From an uncultured Treponema sp. (GTDB taxonomy: Bacteria > Spirochaetota > Spirochaetia > Treponematales > Treponemataceae): DNA of 64,000 nucleotides. The translations under genes and the position numbers were made by a program. The stretch's first letter is position 1; each line of letters opens with the position of its first letter. The notes under the pieces are model-generated. The model was not told where the DNA came from. It searched no databases and was given only the letters and a program-made list of their open reading frames with translations. Shown here piece after piece: positions 48,875-57,035 of this stretch. The stretch is taken from positions 1-64,000 of the forward strand of contig CASGDA010000007.1 in assembly GCA_949300145.1 (NCBI GenBank), given 5' to 3'.

Positions 48875-49707
48875 ACGATAAAATCAATGTTGTCAATAAA
48901 TGGATTATACTCTTTGTTTTCCTGCCGATTTCCTTTCTGGTCATCTATCCGCTGGTTTATGTCGTCAGCGCGGCGTTCTCTCCGGGAAACTCCATCGCCA
49001 GCCTCAGCATAATTCCTTTCGGAGACGGATTCACCGTAAAACATTTTACAAGGCTTTTCACACAGACAAATTTCATTCTGTGGTTTAAGAATACAATTAT
49101 AATCGCCCTTTCAACTTCACTTGTCACGGTTATAGTCGCGTCACTTTCAGCCTATGTGTTCTCGCGCTTCTCGTTTGTATTCAAAAAATCCATGATGATG
49201 AGCCTTTTGATTCTCCAGATTTTCCCGTCTTTCGTAGGAATGGTGGCCATATACATCATCCTTCTCCGCATAGGAGGGCTGGATACACTGTGGGGACTGG
49301 TTCTCGTGTACATCGCAGGAAATATCCCATACAACACGTGGCTGGTAAAAAGCTACATGGACACAATCCCCAGAAGCCTTGACGAAGCGGCAAGAATCGA
49401 GGGGGCAAACCATTTTAAGATTTACACATCCATAATCATGCCGGTTGCAAAACCGATAATCACGTTCCTTACAATAACGAGCTTTACGGCGCCGTGGATG
49501 GACTTCATTTTCCCGAAAATGGTTCTCAGGTCCGCGGAGAAACAAACCCTTGCCCTCGGTTTGTTCGGATTCATCACGGACAGAAAAAACGAATTCACGA
49601 TTTTTGCGGCGGGGGCGCTGATTGTCGCCGTTCCATTCATAATTCTTTTCGCCCTTTCACAAAAAATAATGGTGACAAGTTTCGGACAGGCCGCAGTAAA
49701 AGAATAA
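48871..49707 (+). CDS. Sugar ABC transporter permease, MalG-like
   Basis: 278 residues, six membrane helices, and the EAA loop DEAARIEGANHFKIYTSIIM followed by P. The ATG overlaps the MalF-like stop by four bases, so translation is coupled. The N-terminus (NKWIILFVFLPISFLVIYPL) is the first helix. It completes the import channel; its cytoplasmic ATPase (MalK/MsmK type) must come from elsewhere in the genome. A hairpin follows before the GH35 gene. Confidence 0.93.
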   Translation: MNDKINVVNKWIILFVFLPISFLVIYPLVYVVSAAFSPGNSIASLSIIPFGDGFTVKHFTRLFTQTNFILWFKNTIIIALSTSLVTVIVASLSAYVFSRFSFVFKKSMMMSLLILQIFPSFVGMVAIYIILLRIGGLDTLWGLVLVYIAGNIPYNTWLVKSYMDTIPRSLDEAARIEGANHFKIYTSIIMPVAKPIITFLTITSFTAPWMDFIFPKMVLRSAEKQTLALGLFGFITDRKNEFTIFAAGALIVAVPFIILFALSQKIMVTSFGQAAVKE

Positions 49708-49715
49708 AAACATAT

Positions 49716-49739
49716 CCGGACCGGTTTTCACCGGTCCGG
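49716..49739 (+). terminator. Hairpin between permease and beta-galactosidase genes
   Basis: CCGGACCGG (49716-49724) against CCGGTCCGG (49731-49739), followed by GCTTTT. A strong stem with a modest T-run: a partial terminator or mRNA-processing stop. Confidence 0.65.
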
Positions 49740-49819
49740 GCTTTTACAAGAACATTCCAGAACATCCGGTAAAGTACAAAACACAATCCAAAAACACATA
49801 AATTCATCAGGAGCATTCG

Positions 49820-52192
49820 ATGGCATCTTACGGGTTCACAAGCACTTGTTTAACAAAAGACGGTTCCCCATGGTTTCCTGTGATGGGAGAAATCCATTAT
49901 TCCAGGGTGAAAGAAGAGGAGTGGGAAAAATCACTATTTAAAATGAAAGCGGGCGGAGTCACCCTCGCGTCGGCTTATGTCATATGGATCCACCATGAGG
50001 AAGAGGAAGGTGTCTTTGATTTTTCAGGAAACAAAAACCTGCGGAAATTTGTCGAAACCGCCGGCAGATGCGGACTGAAAGTCGCCCTCAGAATCGGACC
50101 GTGGAGCCACGGGGAGGTCCGCCACGGAGGATTCCCCGACTGGCTCGTGGAAAAAGCCCGCAAAGGTAACTTCAATCTCCGTTCCAATGATGAAGCTTAC
50201 CTGAATGAAGTGGACAAACTTTACCGGGAAATTTTCAACCAGGTGCAGGGGCTGTTCTTCAATCCTGAGACAGGAGACGGACCTGTCATAGCCGTCCAGA
50301 TTGAAAATGAATACGGTCATTGCGGCGGACTCACCGGCGAAGAGGGAGAAAAACACATGCGGATTCTGGCTGAAAAAGCCAGGGAAATTGGATTCGACGC
50401 GCCTCTTTATACGGCGACCGGATGGGGCGGCGCGGTAACCGGCGGACTCATTCCGGTCATGGGCGGTTATTGCGAATCTCCGTGGGACCAGCGGCTCACG
50501 GAAATAGAACCCAGCGGCAATTATATTTTCACACATGAAAGGAATGACCACAACATCGGAAGCGATTTCGGATTCGGAACGGGAATAACATTTGACATTT
50601 CAAAATTCCCCTATCTGACGGCGGAACTCGGCGGGGGGCTGCAGGTTACACGCCACAGAAGGCCGGTGGCTTACGCATCCGACATAGGCGCGATGTCACT
50701 TGTAAAACTGGGCAGCGGGGTCAACCTGCTCGGATACTATATGTATCACGGAGGAACGAATCCTGAAGGAAAACTGTCCACACTTCAGGAAACAAGGGAA
50801 ACAGGTTCCCCGAATGATTTGCCGGAATTTTCCTATGATTTCCGCGCCCCGCTGCGTGAGTACGGACAGGTGTCGCCTGTTTTCAGGGAACTGAAACTGC
50901 TGACCCTTTTCCTGAGGGATTTCGGAGGGGATTTATGCACGCTTCCGGCGGAAATACCGGAGGATAATCCCCTCAAGCCGGACAACTGCAAAGATCTGCG
51001 TTATTCATTCAGGTGCGCGGACGGAAGGGGATATGCTTTCATAAACAACCTTCAGCGGAGAAGAACCCTGTCCCCACACAAAAACGTCATCCTGCGTATT
51101 CCGGGAACACAGGAAGAATTGCCCCCGTTCGATATAGAAGACGGTGAATATTTCTTCCTGCCATTCAATATGAAACTGAAAGCGGACGATTCCGGCAACG
51201 GTCAGACACTGAAAAGCGCCGCGGCGAGTCCTCTTTGCATACTCCGGACAGGAACGGAAGGCAGAAATCCCGTCTACGTATTTTACTCGGGAAAGGGAAA
51301 ACCCGCCGCAGAAAAAGGCTGTTTTATTTTTGAAGGGGAACCGTCCGTTCCAGTGCTTCCCTTAACCCGGACCGACGCCCTTGACGCATGGCCGGTACGG
51401 GCGGAAGACGGGGAACACCTTCTGATAACAGACGGAACCATAACCGAAAACGGAGAAGCCTGTTCCTATACCTTCACCACAAGGCATCCCTGCGGCGGTG
51501 CCACGGAAATTTCCGCGGAGAAATTTTCCGCCGGCTTCACGGCATATCCTCCCCTTGCGTCAGTCCCGGAAGGATTCGCCGCAGGGGAAACAGTGACACC
51601 GGCTCCTGCCGCGGAAGGTGTTCCCGTCATCCACGGCAGAAAATATTACCGTTCCGGAAAAACCGCGATTGCGGAAACTATCCGGGCTGCGGAAACTTTC
51701 TCCGTAACGGCCTCATTTATGCCGGGAAGCGAAGCGGAGCCGCGCAGAGACCATTCGGCGGACGCCTATTCCGACGGCAAGCCTCTGGTGTATAAAATCA
51801 ACACGGAAGGACTTCCTTCATCCATACAGGGGGGAGAAGGAAAAAACGGCGCGCCGGTTCTTTCGGATATATTCCTGCGCATAGAATACGAAGGTGAAAG
51901 CGCGCGGCTTTACTGCGGAGGGAAGCCCGTGGCGGACAACCTTTATCCGGGAAAACTGAAAAATGAACACGGAGAAAAAACCCAGACAGGGAATCCAGTC
52001 TGGGAGGTCTCCCTTAAAAACATAAACAAAGACAGCTCCGGATTAAAGGATCTCAAACTGGAAATATTCCCCCTCGCAGAGAACGCCCCGATTTTCATTG
52101 AAAACAAACCCGTATTCCAGAACGGACGGGCCGGAAAACTTCTCGGGATTTCACTCGAAGCAGAATTCGAGACGCGCATCGATTTGAGCTGA
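49820..52192 (+). CDS. Beta-galactosidase, GH35 family, cytoplasmic
   Basis: Releases galactose from beta-galactosides. 790 residues, site TCAGGAG before the ATG, no signal peptide. The GH35 barrel (1 to about 350): PVMGEIHYSRVKEEEWEKSL, LRIGPWSHGEVRHGGFPDWL, acid/base Glu in VIAVQIENEYGHCGG, nucleophile Glu in YLTAELGGG, and GYYMYHGGTNPEGK. The C-terminal half is beta-rich modules. It should act on galacto-oligosaccharides brought in by the MalEFG-like importer encoded just upstream, feeding GalK and GalT. It may have its own mRNA segment, given the hairpin before it. Confidence 0.93.
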   Translation: MASYGFTSTCLTKDGSPWFPVMGEIHYSRVKEEEWEKSLFKMKAGGVTLASAYVIWIHHEEEEGVFDFSGNKNLRKFVETAGRCGLKVALRIGPWSHGEVRHGGFPDWLVEKARKGNFNLRSNDEAYLNEVDKLYREIFNQVQGLFFNPETGDGPVIAVQIENEYGHCGGLTGEEGEKHMRILAEKAREIGFDAPLYTATGWGGAVTGGLIPVMGGYCESPWDQRLTEIEPSGNYIFTHERNDHNIGSDFGFGTGITFDISKFPYLTAELGGGLQVTRHRRPVAYASDIGAMSLVKLGSGVNLLGYYMYHGGTNPEGKLSTLQETRETGSPNDLPEFSYDFRAPLREYGQVSPVFRELKLLTLFLRDFGGDLCTLPAEIPEDNPLKPDNCKDLRYSFRCADGRGYAFINNLQRRRTLSPHKNVILRIPGTQEELPPFDIEDGEYFFLPFNMKLKADDSGNGQTLKSAAASPLCILRTGTEGRNPVYVFYSGKGKPAAEKGCFIFEGEPSVPVLPLTRTDALDAWPVRAEDGEHLLITDGTITENGEACSYTFTTRHPCGGATEISAEKFSAGFTAYPPLASVPEGFAAGETVTPAPAAEGVPVIHGRKYYRSGKTAIAETIRAAETFSVTASFMPGSEAEPRRDHSADAYSDGKPLVYKINTEGLPSSIQGGEGKNGAPVLSDIFLRIEYEGESARLYCGGKPVADNLYPGKLKNEHGEKTQTGNPVWEVSLKNINKDSSGLKDLKLEIFPLAENAPIFIENKPVFQNGRAGKLLGISLEAEFETRIDLS

Positions 52193-52215
52193 TTCACGGA
52201 AAGGGTACAGACACA

Positions 52216-52261
52216 CAGCCCGGCGGAGGCATGACACATTGACCATACCGGCGCCGGGCTG
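52216..52261 (+). terminator. Long-loop hairpin after the GH35 gene
   Basis: CAGCCCGGC (52216-52224) against GCCGGGCTG (52253-52261) with a 28-base loop; TTTTTATT follows some 15 bases on. It may end the operon. Nothing else is seen in 52193-52305. Confidence 0.45.
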
Positions 52262-52305
52262 CTTACTCAGGCCTATTTTTATTCCGGCTTATTCCGCCCC
52301 GATTC

Positions 52306-52863
52306 TTATTCAAAAAGGCGTCCGTCAGAGAACCCGTTCCCGGAAGAGTCCTTCGGAATGTCGCCGGAATAGAACATGATTCCGTCTTCAGCGAAGGAAT
52401 ACCTGATTTTCCACCTGCCGGAGGAAACTTCGGTTTTTTCGCTCAGGAATTCCCTGGTTCCGGTCTCAGTATATTTGAATGAAATGGAAGAACCCGACAC
52501 ATCACAGGTTCCGCGCCAGAAGGAAGTTGTCATTCCCTGTCTTTGGGAAACCTCCATGGTGCCGTCCTCTTCAATATTGATGGTGGTGACGGTTTTGCCG
52601 CCGTCATATTTCCATTTACCATATACGCTCCGCTCTTTTTCCTGCTCCTGTCCAGCTTCAGACAGTTCCTCCCCCACCTTCTTTCCGGCTTCACTGAAAA
52701 AATCACCGGCTTCCTGCACTGCGGTTTTTCCAGCTGAAGTAAAATCATCCCAGGCTTTGTCCAGGGTTGAAGAGTCATCTTCCGCATAAAGCAGACATGC
52801 AACGGAAATAAGAAAAACCACCGCTGCTTTTTTTAAACCGCCTCTCCTGTTTTTTACCGGCAT
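52306..52863 (-). CDS. Secreted protein of unknown function with lipocalin-like C-terminal part
   Basis: 185 residues from the ATG at 52863 (CGGAGG upstream). Signal peptide ending near LLYA. Residues 30-75 are a charged amphipathic helix (DKAWDDFTSAGKTAVQEAGD, KKVGEELSEAGQEQEKERS). Residues 80-175 form strands resembling small lipocalin-like or copper-resistance-type barrels (YGKWKYDGGKTVTTINIEED, GTMEVSQRQGM, GSSISFKYTETGTREFL, RWKIRYSFAEDGIMFYSGD). Function is unknown. It is last in a minus-strand pair with the acetyltransferase, 12 bases apart. Confidence 0.7.
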   Translation of the reverse strand: MPVKNRRGGLKKAAVVFLISVACLLYAEDDSSTLDKAWDDFTSAGKTAVQEAGDFFSEAGKKVGEELSEAGQEQEKERSVYGKWKYDGGKTVTTINIEEDGTMEVSQRQGMTTSFWRGTCDVSGSSISFKYTETGTREFLSEKTEVSSGRWKIRYSFAEDGIMFYSGDIPKDSSGNGFSDGRLFE

Positions 52864-52875
52864 CAAATACCTCCG

Positions 52876-53538
52876 TTATTTCTGTATATTTTCAGTCAGA
52901 GTCATCCAGTCATTGTTCATGGGAACACCCTTGCGTATCCAGTTGCGGTCATCTTCCGTTATCCGCCTCACAACACGGCATGGGACGCCGAAAGCCAGCA
53001 CTCCGGGAGGGATGTCCTTTGTCACAATGCTGCCTGCTCCGATGACCGCGCCGTCACCGATAGTCACACCCGGAAGAACCACCACATTCGCCCCGAGCCA
53101 CACGCAGTTTCCTATTTTCACCGTCATGGAAAACTGGGCCCCTTTCCGGCGGAATTCCGCGTACAGGGGATGTCCGGCAGTTGCAATCGTTACATTTGGG
53201 GCGCACATCACGTCGTCGCCGATATATACCCTGCTGTCATCAACAACGGTCAGATTAAAATTGGAATAAAAGTTATTTCCGATATAGGTATTGCATCCAT
53301 AGGAAAAATGCACCGGAGCTTCCATAAAAGGGTTTTCGCCGAGAGCACCCAAAAGTTTCCGCAATATTTTTTCCTTTTTGCGGTACCTGGAAGGCAGGGT
53401 TTTGTTGTATTTGAATGCGGCGTCTTTTGAGCATCTGCGCAGATTTGTCAGGGTTTCAGCGTAAGCTTTGTCCGCAGGATCTGAATGACCGTACTCCATA
53501 TACACCTTCCCGCTTTCAATCTGTTCAGCCAAAGACAT
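52876..53538 (-). CDS. Hexapeptide-repeat sugar O-acetyltransferase (LacA/Maa type)
   Basis: Acetyl-CoA-dependent O-acetylation of sugars, galactosides (LacA) or maltose (Maa). 220 residues with GGAGG before the ATG. An N-terminal Mac-type domain (GKVYMEYGHSDPADKAYAET) is followed by the left-handed beta-helix (FSYGCNTYIGNNFYSNFNLT, IGDDVMCAPNVTIATAGHP with the catalytic His, IGNCVWLGANVVVLPGVTIG, AVIGAGSIVTKDIPPGVLA). Next to the galactan locus, galactoside acetylation is the likelier role. The family cannot be split further by eye. Confidence 0.92.
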   Translation of the reverse strand: MSLAEQIESGKVYMEYGHSDPADKAYAETLTNLRRCSKDAAFKYNKTLPSRYRKKEKILRKLLGALGENPFMEAPVHFSYGCNTYIGNNFYSNFNLTVVDDSRVYIGDDVMCAPNVTIATAGHPLYAEFRRKGAQFSMTVKIGNCVWLGANVVVLPGVTIGDGAVIGAGSIVTKDIPPGVLAFGVPCRVVRRITEDDRNWIRKGVPMNNDWMTLTENIQK

Positions 53539-53643
53539 CCGCCGCCTCCATTATCTGTGATATCCTTCAGTATACAGATGAAAAAACAAAAAGCAAGCGG
53601 AAAATACCTTGCTTTTACACATCCGGGGCCGTATATTTTAAAC

Positions 53644-54156
53644 ATGAATCTTATACTGACTGACAGACCGCTTCCGGAAAACCTGCGGAACGGGCCGTAC
53701 CGGTACGCCGATGTTTCGGCGGAAAAAATTGTGCCGTGCATGGGATGTTTCGCCTGCTGGACAAAAACCCCCGGAAAATGCGTAATCAGGGATGCGGCCG
53801 TGAATATCTATCCGGCGATTGCGGCGGCTGAAAACGTCATGTACATCAGCAGGGTCGTTTACGGTTCCTACGATATCCCGATGAAAACCATGCTTGAACG
53901 GGCCATACCTGTCCAGAAGGCCTTTATCAGAATCCACGGCAACGAAACCCACCATGTGCAGCGGGAGGTTCTGCCGAAAAAAGCAGTCATAATCGCATAC
54001 GGAACAAAGGATGAAGCGGAACGGGAGGTTTTCCGCAGGCTTGTCACCAGAAACGCCCTTAATATGATATTCAGCAGCGGGGATATTATTTTCTGCAGTG
54101 AAGAAGACGCCGCATCCGTTGCGGAACAGGAGATACAGAAACGATGGAACTCGTAA
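53644..54156 (+). CDS. Flavodoxin-fold NADPH-dependent FMN reductase
   Basis: 171 residues from the ATG at 53644. Family features: the short Cys signature CMGCFACWTKTPGKCVIRDA and the substrate loop YISRVVYGSYDIPMKTMLER. These proteins bind FMN and reduce quinones, flavins or metal ions; here the position before rubrerythrin and PerR suggests electron supply for peroxide or oxygen removal. The last 13 bases overlap the next gene, a second member of the fold, so the two are translated together and may act as a pair. Confidence 0.85.
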   Translation: MNLILTDRPLPENLRNGPYRYADVSAEKIVPCMGCFACWTKTPGKCVIRDAAVNIYPAIAAAENVMYISRVVYGSYDIPMKTMLERAIPVQKAFIRIHGNETHHVQREVLPKKAVIIAYGTKDEAEREVFRRLVTRNALNMIFSSGDIIFCSEEDAASVAEQEIQKRWNS

Positions 54157-54749
54157 TTATCAACGGCAGCCCGCGTCCGGCAAAGTCAAACTCAAAAAAA
54201 TACATTGAAGCTTTCCTGAAAATCTGTAAAAAAGATTTTCCCGTTTATACCTCAAAAAACGACGCCCCGGAAAAAATATGGGCGGCGGTACAAAAAGCCA
54301 CGGACGTACTTTTTGTATTCCCCCTGTACGCGGACAGTGTTCCGGTTTCGCTGATGAAATTCCTCAAAACGGCACCGGAATTTCCCGCCGCCAGGGGAAA
54401 GCGCATCCACATTCTGATTAACTGCGGATTCTTTGAACCGAGGCAGAATGACACCGCACTGGAAATAATGGACACGTTCTGCCGGCAGGAAGGTTTTGAA
54501 ACCGGAAGCCGGCTGTGCATCGGAAGCGGGGAAGCGATTATGAACACACCTTTCGCATTCATCGCCCGGCGCAATATAAAAAAATTACTGAAAAATATCG
54601 TCCGCGGCGGAAAAACCACCCTGTATACGACCATGCCCATCAGCCGGAAAATGTTTGTGAAGGCATCAACCGGATACTGGCTTGAAATGGGCAGAAAGAA
54701 CGGAATCACGCGGGAACAGATGGAAACCATGCAGATTGAAGGGCAATAA
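54144..54749 (+). CDS. NAD(P)H-dependent flavodoxin-fold oxidoreductase
   Basis: 201 residues, starting inside the end of the previous gene. N-terminal FMN phosphate loop INGSPRPAKSNSKKYIEAF, then VLFVFPLYADSVPVSLMKFL and ILINCGFFEPRQNDTALEIM. It lacks the CxGC signature of its neighbour, so it is a different subfamily. Together they form a two-gene flavoprotein unit upstream of rubrerythrin. The substrate is not known. Confidence 0.82.
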   Translation: MELVIINGSPRPAKSNSKKYIEAFLKICKKDFPVYTSKNDAPEKIWAAVQKATDVLFVFPLYADSVPVSLMKFLKTAPEFPAARGKRIHILINCGFFEPRQNDTALEIMDTFCRQEGFETGSRLCIGSGEAIMNTPFAFIARRNIKKLLKNIVRGGKTTLYTTMPISRKMFVKASTGYWLEMGRKNGITREQMETMQIEGQ

Positions 54750-54776
54750 TTTTAACAGAATATTTTGCCAAAAATA

Positions 54777-54829
54777 TTGACATAAATATAAAATTGTAAT
54801 AATATCAATATTGTGATAAATATAAAATA
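54777..54829 (+). promoter_or_regulatory. Promoter and AT-rich dyads upstream of rubrerythrin
   Basis: TTGACA (54777-54782), 17-bp spacer, TAATAT (54800-54805). Overlapping and after the -10 is TATCA-N6-TGATA with an inner CAATATTG palindrome. This AT-rich dyad is a candidate site for the PerR-like repressor encoded next; it does not match the Bacillus PerR box exactly. Confidence 0.6.
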
Positions 54830-54842
54830 TAAGGAGTTTACT

Positions 54843-55385
54843 ATGAAACAATGGGTATGCAGCGTATGCGGTTATGTCCACACAGGAGACACAGCTCCTG
54901 ATTCCTGTCCCCAGTGCAAAGCGACAAAGGACAAATTCAAGGAACGTGTTGAATCCGCAGGATTCGCAGACGAGCACAAAATCGGAATCGCAAAGGATTT
55001 GGATCCTGAAGTCGTGCAGGGTCTCAAAGACAACTTCATGGGGGAATGCACTGAAGTCGGTATGTACATCGCCATGAGCCGCCAGGCCGACAGGGAAGGT
55101 TATCCTGAAGTCGCGGAAGCCTTCAAACGCTATGCATTTGAAGAAGCCGACCACGCCGCGCGTTTCGCTGAAATGCTGGGCGAAGTCGTAACAGACAGCA
55201 CCAAGAAAAACCTGGAACTCCGGGCAGCCGCTGAAGCCGGCGCCTGCGAAGGCAAACTTATGCTGGCCAAGAAAGCGAAAGCCCTGAACTATGACGCTGT
55301 CCATGACACCGTTCATGAAATGGCGAAAGACGAAGCCCGCCACGGAGGCGGTTTCGCCGGTCTGCTGAAACGCTATTTCGGCTGA
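54843..55385 (+). CDS. Reverse rubrerythrin
   Basis: Reduces hydrogen peroxide (and possibly oxygen) in anaerobes. 180 residues from the ATG at 54843 (AAGGAG upstream). The rubredoxin-type domain comes first ([13 protein letters not shown]... CPQCKA, two CxxC pairs), then the four-helix di-iron domain with its ligands ([33 protein letters not shown]). Classical rubrerythrin has the opposite order. The neighbouring flavin reductases could feed it electrons, and PerR follows. Confidence 0.93.
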   Translation: MKQWVCSVCGYVHTGDTAPDSCPQCKATKDKFKERVESAGFADEHKIGIAKDLDPEVVQGLKDNFMGECTEVGMYIAMSRQADREGYPEVAEAFKRYAFEEADHAARFAEMLGEVVTDSTKKNLELRAAAEAGACEGKLMLAKKAKALNYDAVHDTVHEMAKDEARHGGGFAGLLKRYFG

Positions 55386-55403
55386 TCCACCCGGCGGAAG
55401 CCC

Positions 55404-55433
55404 GTGCCGGAACCGGTTCACAGGTTCCGGCAC
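55404..55433 (+). terminator. Hairpin between rubrerythrin and perR
   Basis: An 11-bp perfect stem, GTGCCGGAACC (55404-55414) against GGTTCCGGCAC (55423-55433). No T-run follows, so it may stabilise the rubrerythrin mRNA rather than end it. Confidence 0.5.
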
Positions 55434-55465
55434 ATCAGCATAACGAATTATAAAAAGGAACCTGT

Positions 55466-55903
55466 ATGTATCCTGCAATGAATGATACCGACATTACATC
55501 CCGTATTACAGGCTGCGGCATCCGTCCGTCCCTCCAGAGGATTCAAATATACCGGTATCTGTGCAATAATCCGGTTCATCCCACTGCAGAAACCGTATAC
55601 ACAGCTCTTGCCCCCTCCATCCCCACCCTGTCGCGGACGACCGTATACAATACACTGAAACTGTTCCATGAACAAAAACTGGTGCAGACCCTTACCATCG
55701 AAAATGACGAACTGCGGTATGACGCGGACACGAGGGACCATATGCATTTCAAATGCTCCTGCTGCGGTGAAGTTTACGACGTTCCGTCGGACGGGATTCA
55801 GGACATCCACGCATCCTGCCTGAACCGGCTGCCGGAGGGTTTTAAAGCACAAAAAATCCAGACCTTCATATGGGGAATCTGCCGCGACTGCGCAAAGGTA
55901 TAA
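55466..55903 (+). CDS. perR: PerR-like peroxide-sensing Fur-family repressor
   Basis: 145 residues. Winged helix RPSLQRIQIYRYL ... SRTTVYNTLKLFHEQ, then the metal domain. Sensing-site residues match PerR: His in VHPTAE, Asp in RYDADT, His-x-His in DHMHF, and Asp in EVYDV where Fur usually has Glu. Two CxxC pairs (CSCC, CRDC) bind structural zinc. PerR releases DNA when peroxide oxidises a His. It follows rubrerythrin and probably controls it and the flavin reductases. Assignment to PerR over Fur rests on the Asp. Confidence 0.88.
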   Translation: MYPAMNDTDITSRITGCGIRPSLQRIQIYRYLCNNPVHPTAETVYTALAPSIPTLSRTTVYNTLKLFHEQKLVQTLTIENDELRYDADTRDHMHFKCSCCGEVYDVPSDGIQDIHASCLNRLPEGFKAQKIQTFIWGICRDCAKV

Positions 55904-55952
55904 ATTTCCACAAAGACATAAAATTGAAGCAAATCCCAAGAGCAACTGCGGG

Positions 55953-55984
55953 CACAAAAAAAACCGCAGGGCGAACCTGCGGTT
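55953..55984 (-). terminator. Rho-independent terminator of the GGGtGRT operon
   Basis: Minus strand: stem AACCGCAGG/CCTGCGGTT (55984-55976 and 55970-55962) followed by eight T. A clear terminator 28 bases after the GGGtGRT stop codon. Confidence 0.9.
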
Positions 55985-56012
55985 CCAGGCATCCGGCGGA
56001 GCCGGCAAAGCC

Positions 56013-57023
56013 TTATTTGCTCAAGGCGGTGGCCACGTCAACCGCGACGGCGACGGTTGCACCGACCATCGGGTTGTTTCCGATTCCCAGGAAGCCCATC
56101 ATCTCCACGTGGGCGGGAACGGAGGAAGAACCGGCGAACTGGGCGTCGCTGTGCATACGCCCCATCGTGTCGGTCATTCCGTAGGAAGCCGGGCCGGCAG
56201 CCATGTTGTCCGGATGAAGGGTGCGGCCGGTACCGCCGCCGGAAGCGACGGAGAAGTATTTCTTACCTTTTTCCACGCATTCCTTCTTGTATGTACCTGC
56301 GACGGGATGCTGGAAGCGGGTCGGGTTTGTCGAGTTTCCGGTGATGGAAACATCAACGCCCTCGTGCCACATGACGGCGACGCCTTCCCGGACATCGTCA
56401 ACACCGTAGCATTTAACCTTCGCGCGCTCGCCGTTGGAATACGGGATTTCCTTGACGACCTTCAGCTCTCCGGTAAAGTAGTCGAACCGGGTCTGCACAT
56501 AGGTGAATCCGTTGATGCGGCTGATAATCTGGGCGGCGTCCTTTCCGAGTCCGTTCAGGATGCAGCGCAGCGGCTCCTTGCGGACCTTGTCCGCCTTTGC
56601 GGCGATTTTGATGGCGCCTTCAGCGGCGGCGAAGGATTCGTGGCCTGCCAAAAAGGCGAAGCACTTTGTCTCTTCCCGGAGCAGGCGGGCCGCAAGGTTC
56701 CCGTGTCCCAGACCGACTTTGCGGTCCTCGGCGACAGAGCCGGGGATGCAGAACGACTGCAGACCGATACCGATTGCCTCGGCGGCATCGGCGGCGTTTT
56801 TGCAGCCTTTCTTGATTGCGATGGCGGCGCCTACCACATAGGCCCATTTCGCGTTCTCAAAGCAGATGGGCTGCGTCTCTTCGACCGTCTTGTAGGGGTC
56901 GATTCCCGCCTTGTCGCAGATTTCTTTCGCTTCTTCAATAGAAGAAATGCCGTTTTCTTTCAGAGCCTTGTTGATTTTATCAATACGGCGTTCATAGCTT
57001 TCAAAGGTAATTTTTTCTGCCAT
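56013..57023 (-). CDS. GGGtGRT protein (conserved, function unknown)
   Basis: 336 residues with AGGAG before the ATG. It carries the naming motif ASGGGTGRTLHPDNMAAG (about residue 265), followed by a highly conserved tail (YGMTDTMGRMHSDAQ, GSSSVPAHVEMMGFLGIGN, NPMVGATVAVAVDVATAL). Other stretches: CFENAKWAYVVGAAIAIKKG, FAFLAGHESFAAAEGAIKI and GVDVSITGNSTNPTRFQHPV. No signal peptide. The family, found in anaerobes, is uncharacterised. Here it is downstream of a NifU-like scaffold gene by 12 bases, the usual partner as far as I know, so an iron-sulfur or redox role is likely but not shown. Confidence 0.92.
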   Translation of the reverse strand: MAEKITFESYERRIDKINKALKENGISSIEEAKEICDKAGIDPYKTVEETQPICFENAKWAYVVGAAIAIKKGCKNAADAAEAIGIGLQSFCIPGSVAEDRKVGLGHGNLAARLLREETKCFAFLAGHESFAAAEGAIKIAAKADKVRKEPLRCILNGLGKDAAQIISRINGFTYVQTRFDYFTGELKVVKEIPYSNGERAKVKCYGVDDVREGVAVMWHEGVDVSITGNSTNPTRFQHPVAGTYKKECVEKGKKYFSVASGGGTGRTLHPDNMAAGPASYGMTDTMGRMHSDAQFAGSSSVPAHVEMMGFLGIGNNPMVGATVAVAVDVATALSK

Positions 57024-57035
57024 ATCAATACTCCT

